Assembly: GCF_037975245.1 (NCBI RefSeq)
Contig: NC_092566.1
Coordinates: 12,581,001 to 12,645,000 of the forward strand
DNA: 64,000 nt
Direction: 5' to 3'
DNA from: Apostichopus japonicus
Lineage: Eukaryota; Echinodermata; Holothuroidea; Aspidochirotida; Stichopodidae
Below are positions 32,605 to 44,300 of this stretch, piece by piece; within the stretch, counting starts at the first letter, position 1; each line of letters opens with the position of its first letter. The notes below the pieces were generated by a model that made no database searches, was not told the DNA's origin, and was given only the letters and a program-made list of their open reading frames with translations. A program made the position numbers and the translations under genes.

Positions 32605-34566
32605 TCACAGTTCATCCTCCAAATCATCTTCCCCTGCATCAACAATCTCAACATCTTCTTGGAAGTTGCTGCAATTTCTATATTTACATAGGTCTGTACA
32701 CGGTAGTTGTGCATTCATTCAGGAACATCTTCCTTTAAGACATTTGCCGACTCTACAGCTACTGCTGACACACTGAAGCAAAACATCTGGGTCAGGTGGC
32801 TTCGTCATCCAAGTGATTATAAGGTCATCATTTTCAAGTTTCCATCCATGTCCCTCTGGTGAGAGTGCATCAATCCTTTGCTGCAATGCCCTACTGTGAA
32901 TAGCAGCCTGGTTGGTGCAGCGCTTAACATGCTGGATCAGACCATCTTTTTTGGTGGTAAACTCTGCTCTGAGGAGGAGATGAACAGAACACCTTGTACC
33001 ATGAAATGCGATATTTTTGAGTCTCACATTTTATGATGGGGTACCAATATAATTAGTACAATTCAGCTAGAAATATGTTGCAAATTACTTTAATAATTTC
33101 AATGAAAAGATTAACCTGATATTGCATCTCAAAGCGTTTAGAGAATTTTTTAATTTTCCTTTGGGGAGGACCCCCATATTCCAAAAGTCCTAGATCCACC
33201 CCTGAACACTCAATGAACCACACATTGGAGAGAGAGTACTTTACCTTTCAAGATCTGTATGTCTTCCTTGTCAAGAATTGTATCTAGTTTCTTCAACATA
33301 GAGAGTGGTACCTCACTTCAATGGCAACACGGTCTTTTCCTCTAATATTCATAAAATCTGGGCTCATCTTTTTTCCGCTCTGCTGCTTGTCGAAGCAATA
33401 CCTTAATAAAATGAAATAAAAAAAGCAAATTGTTTTGCATTTTCTGTTGATCAAAATGTAAGTTTGAACAAATAAGAACTAAGACAATTTTATTTATATA
33501 CCATGTGATCTGCTCATCTTCTACGGACAAACAAAGACACATTCAAATTTTGCAAACCAGTGTCATGCAAAAAAGAATTAAAACAGGTTTTTTTGACAGT
33601 ACAGTACATTATCTCTTAATGTTATGGTTATGGTTTAAATTATACAATGGTAGATTATATCTGTTACTAATAATAAAGGAGACAGATACTTGTTCATTTT
33701 GGTAAAGCTAGACAGGCTGACCATAAGACCTTGCAAACCTAACCTTATTGCACCTTTGTTACACTTATTTTTCTAACTAATATAATATCTCTATCATTCA
33801 AATAAAGGGCCACAGTAAGAAAACTATGAAGCCTGTATTTAACACTTAGGCTAGTGCCCAGATGGAGAATTTGAAACAAATTTCCGTTCCTACCACCATA
33901 TAACAAAACAAATCAGATGACCATGCCACTAATTATATTATGTTCAGGTCCAACACTGTGCCCTTTGAGTTTTGACTTGGATTATATCCCATAAGAGCTA
34001 CTGATCTTGCATTATGCAACTTCTCTTAACACTTCAACTATGCCACAGAAGTACAAGTAGAGTCGTGTAGTATGTTTAGGCTTACCTCCATCGAAAGTCT
34101 CTGCCTGCTGCAGCTTGTCCCGTTTGCAACGCCTAGTAATGTATTGTACCTTTTCCCACATATAATAAATTGAACAGGCAATACACCAGAGCTTCTGCTT
34201 GGTTTCCTCGATCTTTTCCGTCAATTCTTCGTTTAAAATCATATGGGGTCTCCTCTGGAACTGTCCGTTTTCTTGCAGCAATGTGCTTGCTATCAATGAA
34301 CCGCCTGTAACACTTATCGTGGAACCCCATCATACTATGCTGTTGAACACACGCTTGATCGTAGTAGGCCATGGAGTAATCAGTAGTACGGCGATATCAC
34401 TGTCTCCGCCGCTGAGATTAAGCCAATCTTTAGCGCAGGAAGTAACTTTAGTCCATCGTTTATTCGTCAGTGCCTTGAATGCTTCAAATTTTACAGATTC
34501 AATGTGCACTGAGCACTGTAGATTTCCGTGTGTCGGAGACTGACTAGCGCCCGTGGGAGCCGCCAT
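32605..34566 (-). pseudogene. Broken multi-exon gene of a Cys-rich metazoan family, inside the 5-kb transposon
   Basis: The ATG at 34566 (AACATGGCGGC) opens exon 34566-34086, which ends at donor GTAAGC. It has RWTKVTSCAKDWLNLSGGDS, then GFHDKCYRRF in another frame, then KLWCIACSIYYMWEK and QAETFDGG back in the first frame. Exon 33401-33245 has RGKDRVAIEVRYH with a shifted frame and a stop. The last exon, 32968-32605, has HVKRCTNQAA, GWKLENDDLIITWMTKPPDP and CRVGKCLKGRCS. Then TGA falls where a Cys is expected, and NAQLPCTDLCKYRNCSN follows. The layout (GFHxxCYxxF, 'RYHxxC', WGWK-type and Cys-rich tail) is that of multi-copy orphan genes in cnidarians, insects and echinoderms. Biochemical function is unknown. 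Confidence 0.6.
33150..33205. mobile_element. Isolated MITE right end (GATCCACCCCTG)
   Basis: The text CCTAGATCCACCCCTG is a frequent hAT-like MITE terminus (reverse complement CAGGGGTGGATCTAGG). No left terminus or target duplication could be matched. It lies in an intron of the broken gene. Confidence 0.3.
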
Positions 34567-35717
34567 GTTTGTTGTTTTCTACAAAGTTGCACACAGAACT
34601 CATGGCTCATTGGACAATTCATATCACATGGTACAGATATCTCACTGGCGCACAACTTTTGAACGTAAAACGGCAAGTTCCTTGACATACGCAATAAAAA
34701 ATATAGTTCGATCTTTCGAGCGGAATTGCAAAAAAACTGCAGGAAAGTACATGGAGAACTTTTGGATCATGAATCTTAATTAATTTATGTATTCAATGCT
34801 GTAGAGAAATTTTAGACCCGCAGTTGCTGGAACGAAACAAGCGAATTTCGACCTTCAGCTGATGGCCTATTCCCCAAAACTTTGGTAAATTAGAAGAAGA
34901 AAAAATGGTAACATCACTTTGAAGGGGAAAAATTGGACAGTATATTTTTTAAGCTCCTATTTAGTTACCATATTTATTATTTTAACACAGTACTCAGCTA
35001 CCTCCAGAAAAACATACATTGTTCAACGACACGTAGGCGGAATAATGTCGCTGTGTCGGGTGAGACTGCAATTTGTCTCACAAAAAAGTATAAAAAATAA
35101 CAAAGAATATGATAAACCTGTAAACCCAACATCCATGAACAAGAAAACGTTTCTTATATACACTCATGTCAGGGATGTCCAGGTATACAGTTGACCGTAC
35201 TAGTTAGAAATTTTTTTGATAGTGCAAAAACCATGGTAGCCCAGATGAGCTGCGCTTACGGTGGTGTTACCCGGAAATATCGGGCAACATGATGCTAAAT
35301 AAAGAAAATCATTAGGCCTATAGTAATATTAATGTCACAAAATAAATAACATAAAACGCTCTCCACAGAATTGTCGGGCAAAAATTTGAAAAAGATTCGG
35401 GCAAGCTACTGCATATTTCTATATATATATATTTTTTTTTCTCCTCTAAGGCTGCCCGAATTTTTCAGGACTTTTGCCCGAATTTATTGTCCTCTGGAAA
35501 TTTGGGGGGGCAGTCTGCCCCCTGCCCCCCGCCTCGTACGCCTATGTATGCAAGTATGTGTACTATGTTCTGTTTTCTTTCATAATTATTGCTTATTCAA
35601 ATACTAGCAATAACCGAATGACACCTTTTGCATACCAGAATATAACAAGAACCAACATTAGCAGTTCATTTTCAATTCACTTCTTGATATATAGATGGAC
35701 AAGCAATTGCTCATAGA

Positions 35718-36203
35718 GTGACTGGGCAGATGAAAAGAACCAGTCAATCATTGAAAAGTTCCCTGAGCCTGTTGAACAAATGCTGTTTATCAGACAAACC
35801 CATTCCCATTTCAGCTGCTGACCCCATGAGTGACATCTATTGTCATCTAAGTGTTTCTCATGAAATGGTAACTACCGTTTATTATTTACAGGACCATCAA
35901 GATCATGTACCATTCTCTATCCGTAGAAGAGCCATTGATGCCTTCAACCACTTCGAAAGATCTTCAGAGGACAACCAAATTATATCAAAAGAAATGGATA
36001 ATTTCACTAAATGTTATGGTGCACAAGTTGAGGCTGTGCAAAGTGCCATATGTCAGCTCGGAGAACCATTGTCTCTCAGAGAGGAGGGTCTCCTTTCACT
36101 ACTCAAAGAGGAGGAACATTCCTTTCGTTCACTGAATGAATCTTGTGTAGAGCAGTTCAGGTCTTTCAAGGAAGGCATGGTTATATTAGTTTTTGTGAAT
36201 TAG
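35718..36203 (+). pseudogene. Fragment resembling the C-terminal part of KDZ-type transposase proteins
   Basis: A 161-codon open frame follows an acceptor-like CTCATAG. It contains PISAADPMSD, VPFSIRRRAIDAFNHFERS, KEMDNFTKCYGAQVEAVQS and GLLSLLKEEEHSFRSL. This arrangement resembles the helical tail of Kyakuja-Dileera-Zisupton transposase-related proteins of fish and marine invertebrates. There is no catalytic core nearby and the first codon is GTG, so it is an exon or remnant rather than a full gene. The assignment is from memory of the family pattern. Confidence 0.4.
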
Positions 36204-39100
36204 GAGTGAGTGATGATTACAATGACGATGATGATTGTAAAACTAACTTACTTTGAGCTCTGATTGTTGGCTCTAATTCTGATGCTCCCAGCATATACGT
36301 ACTTCTCTTGCCCAAGGTCTTTTCTATGCATGATGTTTTCAGACCACAGTAAACAAGTGGCTGCTATGGTGCAAAAGTAAACTTAAGTTCCATGGGTTGC
36401 GAATAGCGACAAATAACAAGTCAACAATGGTGATGATGATAATGATGATGATGATACTGAAGAGGAACTACAATAACCAGGATGAAGACACTTTTTGCTG
36501 GTCACCTTCCATCACGATTAATGTAAATATGACAAAGTATTTTTCCATCACTTCACTCACTGTGGTATAGTTCTAGTGAAATTTACATTGTTTGAACCAC
36601 TGCTGCTTCTCTTGATATATTCTAGGTGTTGTCAACATCTTATTTGGGACAATATTGGGACAATATAATTGTGCTTGTAAAATGACCAGGGCATTGCACT
36701 AACATCGGCTCTACTGTTTCCTATAAACCACCCAAGGCTTTGATTTGAACCATATTTTAGATATTGCTCCAGATTTTGTACAGCAGGCAGTCCTGGAGAT
36801 ACACTTAAGACCTTTTAATAGTTTGCATTTGAACTTTGGATGACCCCAAATGGCCACCCTTCAACCACACTAATCAGTACAGTGACCACTAACTTATAAT
36901 ACGTATTCCTGAGTGACATTGCTCAGTGTAAATGCGCACCAAATTTATTCTTCTTTATCTTTGATATGGTATATTGTAATTGGCTTGAATTTTCCCTATG
37001 CTGGAACATCTTAGCTAGGAATATTATGGATATACCTGAATACCCATTAGATGATAGTCATGTGCCAAGCACAAGATCTGGTGGGAACTTCATGCCACTT
37101 TAATTTATTGTGTTTAGAGTGACTTTACAGGGTGTGACCTTTGACAATTGTGAGTGGCCTTGCTCAGTGTTAATGGCACCAACTTAATTCTATTTAAAGG
37201 TATGCTGTATTGGCCCCAAATATGCTAGATATTCATAAATGGTCACCTTTGGTCAAAATTTTTAAACTGTTCCAATTACAAGTTTCGAGGAAAGTTTCCC
37301 CACTGGGACAATCAGTCATCTTGTGTGTTCCATAAAAATGTCTGAGAACAACTTGGAGAGTAAAGTCCTCCAGGAAAATACTTTTTGAAAACTTCTAGCA
37401 ATTATAGCATGCTATAAGTTTGGGGCGTGTACTGACTACCTTTAAATCTTCTTTAGATATGGTACATTGTAATTTTTTTGAATGTCCCTACTATTCCAGA
37501 ACATCACAGTGATAGCTATGGATGTTATGGAATATATACCAAGTATAGCTTCTATTTGTAATCAGACAGACATCAACCCCAACGTGGGTTATATGTCACC
37601 TTGATGCAACTTTCAAATACAAAAAGGTAAAACACTTAAAGCCAAAAAGGTGTGAAGTGACTTTAGTTTAAATTGCAAAGGCTATAAGATCTTATGTATG
37701 TCATGGGCATTAAATATTCAAACCATGGACTTCAAACTTAACTATTAACATTACTATTCTGAAACCAAGCTGTTATACATAAACATGTCCCTAAAAATGA
37801 AATTGAACTAATGTTTGGGGCTCACCTGGTTCATATAATAAGGTAACGCAAGGCTTGGAATTGAATCAAACTTTAAAATATTCCTGAGTGACCTTGCTAG
37901 TGTAAATCCATACCAAATGTATTTTATTTTAAATCTTCCTTAGATATGGTACATTGTAATTGTTTTGAATGTCCCTATGCAGAAACATCACATTGATAGC
38001 TATGGATGTTATGGATATACCAGGTAGAAGATTCTATCAGTAGTCAGACAGGAATTAACTCCAATATTTTTAACATTACTGTACAATCCACATAAAAAGC
38101 AAGATTTACTTTATGTTATCATGCAACACAGTGCTCATTAGGAATTTGCATGTAGATGGTTGATGCTTTTGAAATAAGTAAAAATTACTGTTCAAACCCA
38201 AGAAGACTTTAATATCTCCTTTATTATAAGTTCAAATTTTAATCACAAGAAAGGTAAAATTTGTAATTTATCTTCATCACCTACTCATGGGAATTGAAAT
38301 AAAGCAGTCATTTTTACCACCTGTTAACCTGTTTGTGTTCTTTACAGCTTATAGTTTATGCAAACCTGAAACGGTAACAATAATGAGGACATGATTTATG
38401 TGTTTTTGCTTCCTCTGATTACTTCCCTTTCAGCATTGTCCTCCATGCATAGCAAGACATGACATATGTTGAGAACAGGCACACTTCAGGGCCTGGTTTT
38501 AAGACATTTTTAGTGGAGGGGGTGGGTGGAGGGGGGGGGCAATGTTCAAGAAGCGACCATCATCACCATGACATGTCGGCACAATTTAGAATACAACAAT
38601 ATACTGGCATGGCTAAAATATGTCACTGGAGGGCCTGATGATCTAACTGGCTTGGCTGTGAAGGGGGCTATGTCCCCCTTTTAGTATGTTAAAAGCGGCC
38701 CAGGCAAACTGAGCAGGGTACCATTCCTAATTCATGAGTGGTATTGCTATTGGGGGCTTAATGCATTTCCTTTAATATTGGAAGACTTGTGACATTTTAT
38801 AATTTTTTTTTTAATGAGAGGGAAAGTTTGATTTTTGAAGCAAAACAGTGTGTAACATGGGAGTATCTGACTATACTACAATGCACTCACCCACACACTG
38901 CATATATAGCATGTTGCAGTGAGTTGATGTTTGTAAACAAACATGGTGTGTACACATGAGGTCTCTAAGTATATACTATCACACAGTATAGAATGTAATG
39001 CTATTCCAATTCATTTAGCTCCTAAATTTGAAGAAAAAGTTGGATGAACATGCTTATTAAAATTAAAATAACCATGGCAACCCTGATCCAAAATGAAAAC
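36204..39100. repeat. Non-coding DNA with four diverged copies of one unit
   Basis: CCTGAGTGACCTTGCT, CTTTAGATATGGTACATTG, TTGAATGTCCCTA and GATAGCTATGGATGTTATGG recur in order near 36901, 37150, 37440 and 37880. GAT-rich simple repeat lies at 36430-36460. No gene was recognised in the stretch. Confidence 0.55.
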
Positions 39101-39108
39101 CTCAAAAT

Positions 39109-39408
39109 GTGACAACCGCTTCAAATGAAATTCTTGAACCCGTAGCAACCCCTCCAAATGAAATGGTTGAAATTGTAGAGAACCCGCCAAATCGAGTGAT
39201 TGATGACGTGACCAGTCAACAGACTGAACACGAAACAAACGCAATTGCTAATGCAGTTGAAACGCGTAGTCATTTAAAGAAAGATAAAGCGTTTAAGCCT
39301 CTAAGAATTAAGAATCCTCTACCTGGTATCGTAACTCCAGAAGTTCTAAAAGGACAACAGCAAACCGATCCAACATTGGCGAAAATCCGTACGAAACAGC
39401 CCCCATGA
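39109..39408 (+). mobile_element. LTR-retrotransposon polyprotein fragment (gypsy-like spacer before integrase)
   Basis: A 99-codon open frame ends with AVETRSHLKKDKAF, PLPGIVTPEVLKGQQQ and DPTLAKIRTK. The order 'TRS..KK', 'TPE.L...Q..DPTL..iR' is typical of the spacer that precedes the integrase zinc domain in Ty3/gypsy-like elements. No LTRs, reverse transcriptase or integrase are attached, so it is a short remnant. Confidence 0.5.
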
Positions 39409-39519
39409 AAGCTTGTCGCCCCAGCCGCCCTCCCACTGGGGTTTTGGGTGTCGAACAAAAAATTAAATGTGCGAAAAATATATCGTTGGTCTGAATGGTC
39501 TCGAATCTCCATGATGAAT

Positions 39520-39637
39520 CAGGTTTTCACTTCTGAGACGTACCCTGATGCTCTTGAAACCGCTACAAAACCAAATTTTCAAGAAAGGAGATAATACTAT
39601 CGCTGAAAACTACCGCTCAATCAGTCTATCACCCTAA
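39520..39637 (+). mobile_element. LINE reverse-transcriptase remnant
   Basis: TYPDALETA in one frame is followed after a frameshift by FKKGDNTIAENYRSISLSP and a stop. This is the start of the non-LTR reverse-transcriptase domain ('fPd.lk.A.v.PifKKGd......YRpISLl'). The rest of the element is missing. Confidence 0.65.
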
Positions 39638-39936
39638 TAATATTTCAGACGCAATCTTTGATGTCAGTTTTACATATAGTTCGGTCATTTCAGTATGTTA
39701 CTTGCCTGAAAGCCCAGTCAATCTTTCCTTATTTTCCAAGCGCAATTTGCAGATTTGTCGAAAAATGTTAAGGCCGGTGTCAAACTCACAAAAAATAGTC
39801 CAGATATTTCAAAGTAACTTACCAGACTGTTCGTCCCCTTTCTATATCACTAAACTATTTAATGGCCATATCAAGACATGGGATCTCAAAATAAAGGATG
39901 TTGAGGAAACTTTATGGCAGCTTACAAGGCCTGGGA

Positions 39937-40120
39937 AGTGTCATTTCCAACGATCTAAAGATTTAAACAAACAAAAAAAGCTCAATTTTTTCGGTAGGCT
40001 GCGCGCCAACGAATGGTGGCGGTCCGCTTAATTAGTTAAATGAAACCCTCCCAGGAAATGGTCAAGCCCCTCAACGCCCCCCCCCCCCCCACTGAAGGAA
40101 ATCCTGGCTACGCCACTGCT
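39937..40120. mobile_element. Truncated hAT-like MITE ending CCTGGCTACGCCACTG
   Basis: The right terminus equals that of the 12251-13336 element and is preceded by a long C-run. It carries the GCGCCAACGAATGGTGGCG module (39992-40031). No left terminus was found. It ends 42 bp before the satellite array. Confidence 0.55.
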
Positions 40121-41364
40121 AGAGTCTAATTAGGTGTAACTCCTATTATTAAAATACCTATTCAACGAATGTGCGGTACCGAACAATCGAATGTGCGGTA
40201 TCGATCAATCGAAAGTGCGTTACCGATAAATCAAATGTGCGGTACCGATCAATCGAATGTGCGGTACCGATCAATCGAATGTTCGGTATCTATCAATCGA
40301 ATGTGCGGTACCGATCAATCGAATGTTCGGTACCGATGAATCGAATGTGCGGTACCGATCAATCCAATGTGCGGTACCGGTCAATCCAATGTGCGGTAGC
40401 AATCAATCGAATGTGCGGTACCGAACATTCGAATGTGCGGTACCGATCAATCGAATGTGCGGCACCTATCAATCGAATGTGCGTTACCAATTTATCGAAT
40501 ATGCGAAACGGATCGATCGAATGTGCGGTACCGATCAATCGAATGTGCGGTACCGATCAATCGAATGCGCGGCACCTATCAATCGAATGTGCGTTACCGA
40601 TGTATCGAATGTGCGAAACGGATTGATCGAATGTGCAGTACCGATGAATCGAATGTGCGGTGGGCCTACAGATGAATCGAATGTTCGGTACCGATGAATC
40701 GAATGTGCGGTACCGATCAATAGAAAGTGCGGTACCGATGAATCGAATGTGCGGTACCGATCAATCGAATGTGCGGTATCGATCAATCGAATGTGCGGTA
40801 CCGATCAATCGAATGCGCGGCACCTATCAATCGAACGTACGTTACCGATGTATCGAATGTGCGAAACGGATTGATCGAATGTGCAGTACCGATGAATCGA
40901 ATGTGCGGTAGGCCTACAGTTGAATCGAATGTTCGGTACCGATGAATCGAATGTGCGGTACCGATGAATCGAATGTGCGGTACCGATCAATCGAATGTGC
41001 GGTACCGATCAATCGAAAGTGCGGTACCGATCAATCGAATGTGCGGTATCGATCAATGAAATGTGCAGTACCGATGAATCGAATGTGCGGTACCGATGAA
41101 TCGAATGTACGGTACCGATTAATCGAATGTGCGTTACCAATCAATCGAATGTGCGTTACCGAACAATCGAATGTGCGCAGCCATTAATCGAATGAGCGGT
41201 ATCGATGAATCGAATGTTCGGTACCTATCAATCGAATGTGCGGTACTGATCAATCGAATGTTCGGTACCGATCAATCGAATGTGCGGTAGCGATCAATCG
41301 AAAGTTCGGTACCGATCAATCGAATGTGCGGTACCGAACAATCGAATGTACGTTACCGATCAAT

Positions 41365-44300
41365 CGAATGTTCGGAACCGACCAATCGAAAGTTCGGTAC
41401 CGATTAATCGAATGTGCGTTACCAATCAATCGAATGTGCGTTACCGATCAATCGAATGTGCGCAGCGATTAATCGAATGAGCGGTATCGATCAATCGAAT
41501 GTTCGGTACCTATCAATCGAATGTGCGGTACTGATCAATCGAATGTTCGGTACCGATCAATCGAATGTGCGGTATCGATCAATCTAATGTGCGGTACCGA
41601 TCAATCGAATGCGCGGCACCTATCAATCGAATGTGCGTTACCAAATTATCGAATCATGTGCGAAACGGATCGATCGAATGTGCGGTACCGATCAATCGAA
41701 TGTGCGGTACCGATCAATCGAATGTGCGGTATCGATCAATCGAATGTGCGGTACCGAACATTCGAATGTTCGGTACCGATCAATCGAATGTTCGGCACCT
41801 ATCAATCGAATGTGCGTTACCAAATTATCGAATGTGCGAAACGGATCGATCGAATGTGCGGTACCGATCAATCGAATGTGCGGTACCGATCAATCGAATG
41901 TGCGGTATCGATCAATCGAATGTGCGGTACCGATCAATCGAATGCGCGGCAACTATCAATCGAATGTGCGGTACCGATGTATCGAATGTGCGAAACGGAT
42001 TGATCGAATGTGCAGTACCGATAAATCGAATGTGCGGTAGGCCTACAGATGAATCGAATGTTCGGTACCGATGAATCGAATGTGCGGTACCGATCAATCG
42101 AATGTGCGGTACCGATCAATCGAATGTGCGGTACCGATCAATCGAATGAGCGGTATCGATCAATGAAATGTGCAGTACCGATGAATCGAATGTGCGGTAC
42201 CGATGAATCGAATGTACGGTACCGATTAATCGAATGTGCGTTACCAATCAATCGAATGTGCGTTACCGAACAATCGAATGTGCGCAGCCATTAATCGAAT
42301 GAGCGGTATCGATGAATCGAATGTTCGGTACCTATCAATCGAATGTGCGGTACTGATCAATCGAATGTTCGGTACCGATCAATCGAATGTGCGGTGTTCG
42401 GTACCGATCAATCGAATGTGCGGTACCGAACAATCGAATGTACGTTACCGATCAATCGAATGTTCGGAACCGACCAATCGAAAGTTCGGTACCGATTAAT
42501 CGAATGTGCGTTACCAATCAATCGAATGTGCGTTACCGAACAATCGAATGTGCGCAGCGATTAATCGAATGAGCGGTATCGATCAATCGAATGTTCGGTA
42601 CCTATCAATCGAATGTGCGGTACCGATCAATCGAATGTTCGGTACCGATGAATCGAATGTTCGGTACCGATGAATCGAATGTGCGGTACCGATCAATCGA
42701 ATGCGCGGCACCTATCAATCGAATGTGCGTTACCAATTTATCGAATGTGCGAAACGGATCGATCGAATGTGCGGTACCGATGAATCGAATGTGCGGTACC
42801 GATCAATCGAATGTGCGGTATCGATCAATCGAATGTGCGGTACCGATCAATCGAATGCGCGGCACCTATCAATCGAATGTGCGTTACCGATGTATCGAAT
42901 GTGCGAAACGGATTGATCGAATGTGCAGTACCGATGAATCGAATGTGCGGTAGGCCTACAGTTGAATCGAATGTTCGGTACCGATGAATCGAATGTGCGG
43001 TACCGATGAATCGAATGTGCGGTACCGATCAATCGAATGTGCGGTACCGATCAATCGAAAGTGCGGTACCGATCAATGGAATGTGCGTTACCGATTAATC
43101 GAATGAGCGGTATCGATGAATGGAATGTGTAGTACCGATGAATCGAATGTGCGGTACCGATGAATCGAATGTGCGTTACCGATCAATCGAATGTGCGCAG
43201 CCATTAATCGAATGAGCGGTATCGATGAATCGAATGTTCGGTACCTATCAATCGAATGTGCGGTACTGATCAATCGAATGTTCGGTACCTATCAATCGAA
43301 TGTGCGGTAGCGATCAATCGAAAGTTCGGTACCGATCAATCGAATGTGCGGTACCGAACGATCGAATGTACGTTACCGATCAATCGAATGTTCGGAACCG
43401 ACCAATCGAAAGTTCGGTACCGATTAATCGAATGTGCGTTACCAATCAATCGAATGTGCGTTACCGAACAATCGAATGTGCGCAGCGATTAATCGAATGA
43501 GCGGTATCGATCAATCGAATGTTCGGTACCTATCAATCGAATGTGCGGTACTGATCAATCGAATGTTCGGTACCTATCAATCGAATGTGCGGTACCGATC
43601 AATCGAATGTTCGGCACCTATCAATCGAATGTGCGTTACCAAATTATCGAATGTGCGATACCGATCAATCGAATGTTCGGTACCTATCAATCGAATGTGC
43701 GGTACCGATGAATCGAATGTTCGGTACCGATGAATCGAATGTGCGGTATCGATCAATTGAATGTTAGGAACTGATCAATCGAATGTGCTGAACCGATCAA
43801 TCGAATGTGCGTTATCGATCAATCGAATGTTCGCAACCGATCAATCGAAAGTTCGGTACCGATCAATCGAAAATGCGGTACCGAACATTCGAATGTGCAG
43901 TACCGATCAATCGAATGTTCGGTACCGATTAATCGAATGTGCAATACCGATCAATCGAATGTTCGGTACCTATCAATCGAATGTGCGGTACCGATGAATC
44001 GAATTTTCGGTACCGATGAATCGAATGTTCGGTACCGATCAATCGAATGTGCCGCACCGAGCATTCGAATGTGCGGTACCGATCAATCGAAAGTGCGGTA
44101 CCGAACAAACGAATGTGCGATACCGATCAATCGAATGTGCGTTACCGATCAATCGAATGGGCGGTACCGATCAATCGAATGTGCGGTACCGATCAATCGA
44201 ATGTTCGGTATCTATCAATGGAATGTACGGTACAGATCAATCGAATGTTCGGTACCTATCAATCGAATGTGCGATACCGATCAATCGAATGTGCGGTACC

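Larger units (their letters stand above)
30505..35546. mobile_element. 5.04-kb DNA transposon with long degenerate inverted repeats, 8-bp target duplication TATGCAAG
   Basis: The left end starts CATAAGCGTACGGGAC; the right end, read inward, starts CATAGGCGTACGAGGC (13 of 16). TATGCAAG is exact at 30497-30504 and 35547-35554. Inner inverted similarity continues: GGCCATCAGCTGAAG and TTTCGTTCCAGCAAC on the left (about 30737-30790) mirror 34830-34873. AAAAGTTCTCC with TTTCCTGCAG (30847-30875) mirrors about 34737-34764. Both ends carry TGCCCGAA motifs. A broken gene lies between the arms on the minus strand. An 8-bp duplication suggests hAT, but no hAT transposase is seen. Confidence 0.75.

Noticed and set aside
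32719-32721. In-frame TGA as selenocysteine
   Set aside because: The same gene has frame breaks in two other exons and no SECIS-like hairpin was recognised, so a nonsense mutation is simpler. Kept only as a check in the findings.
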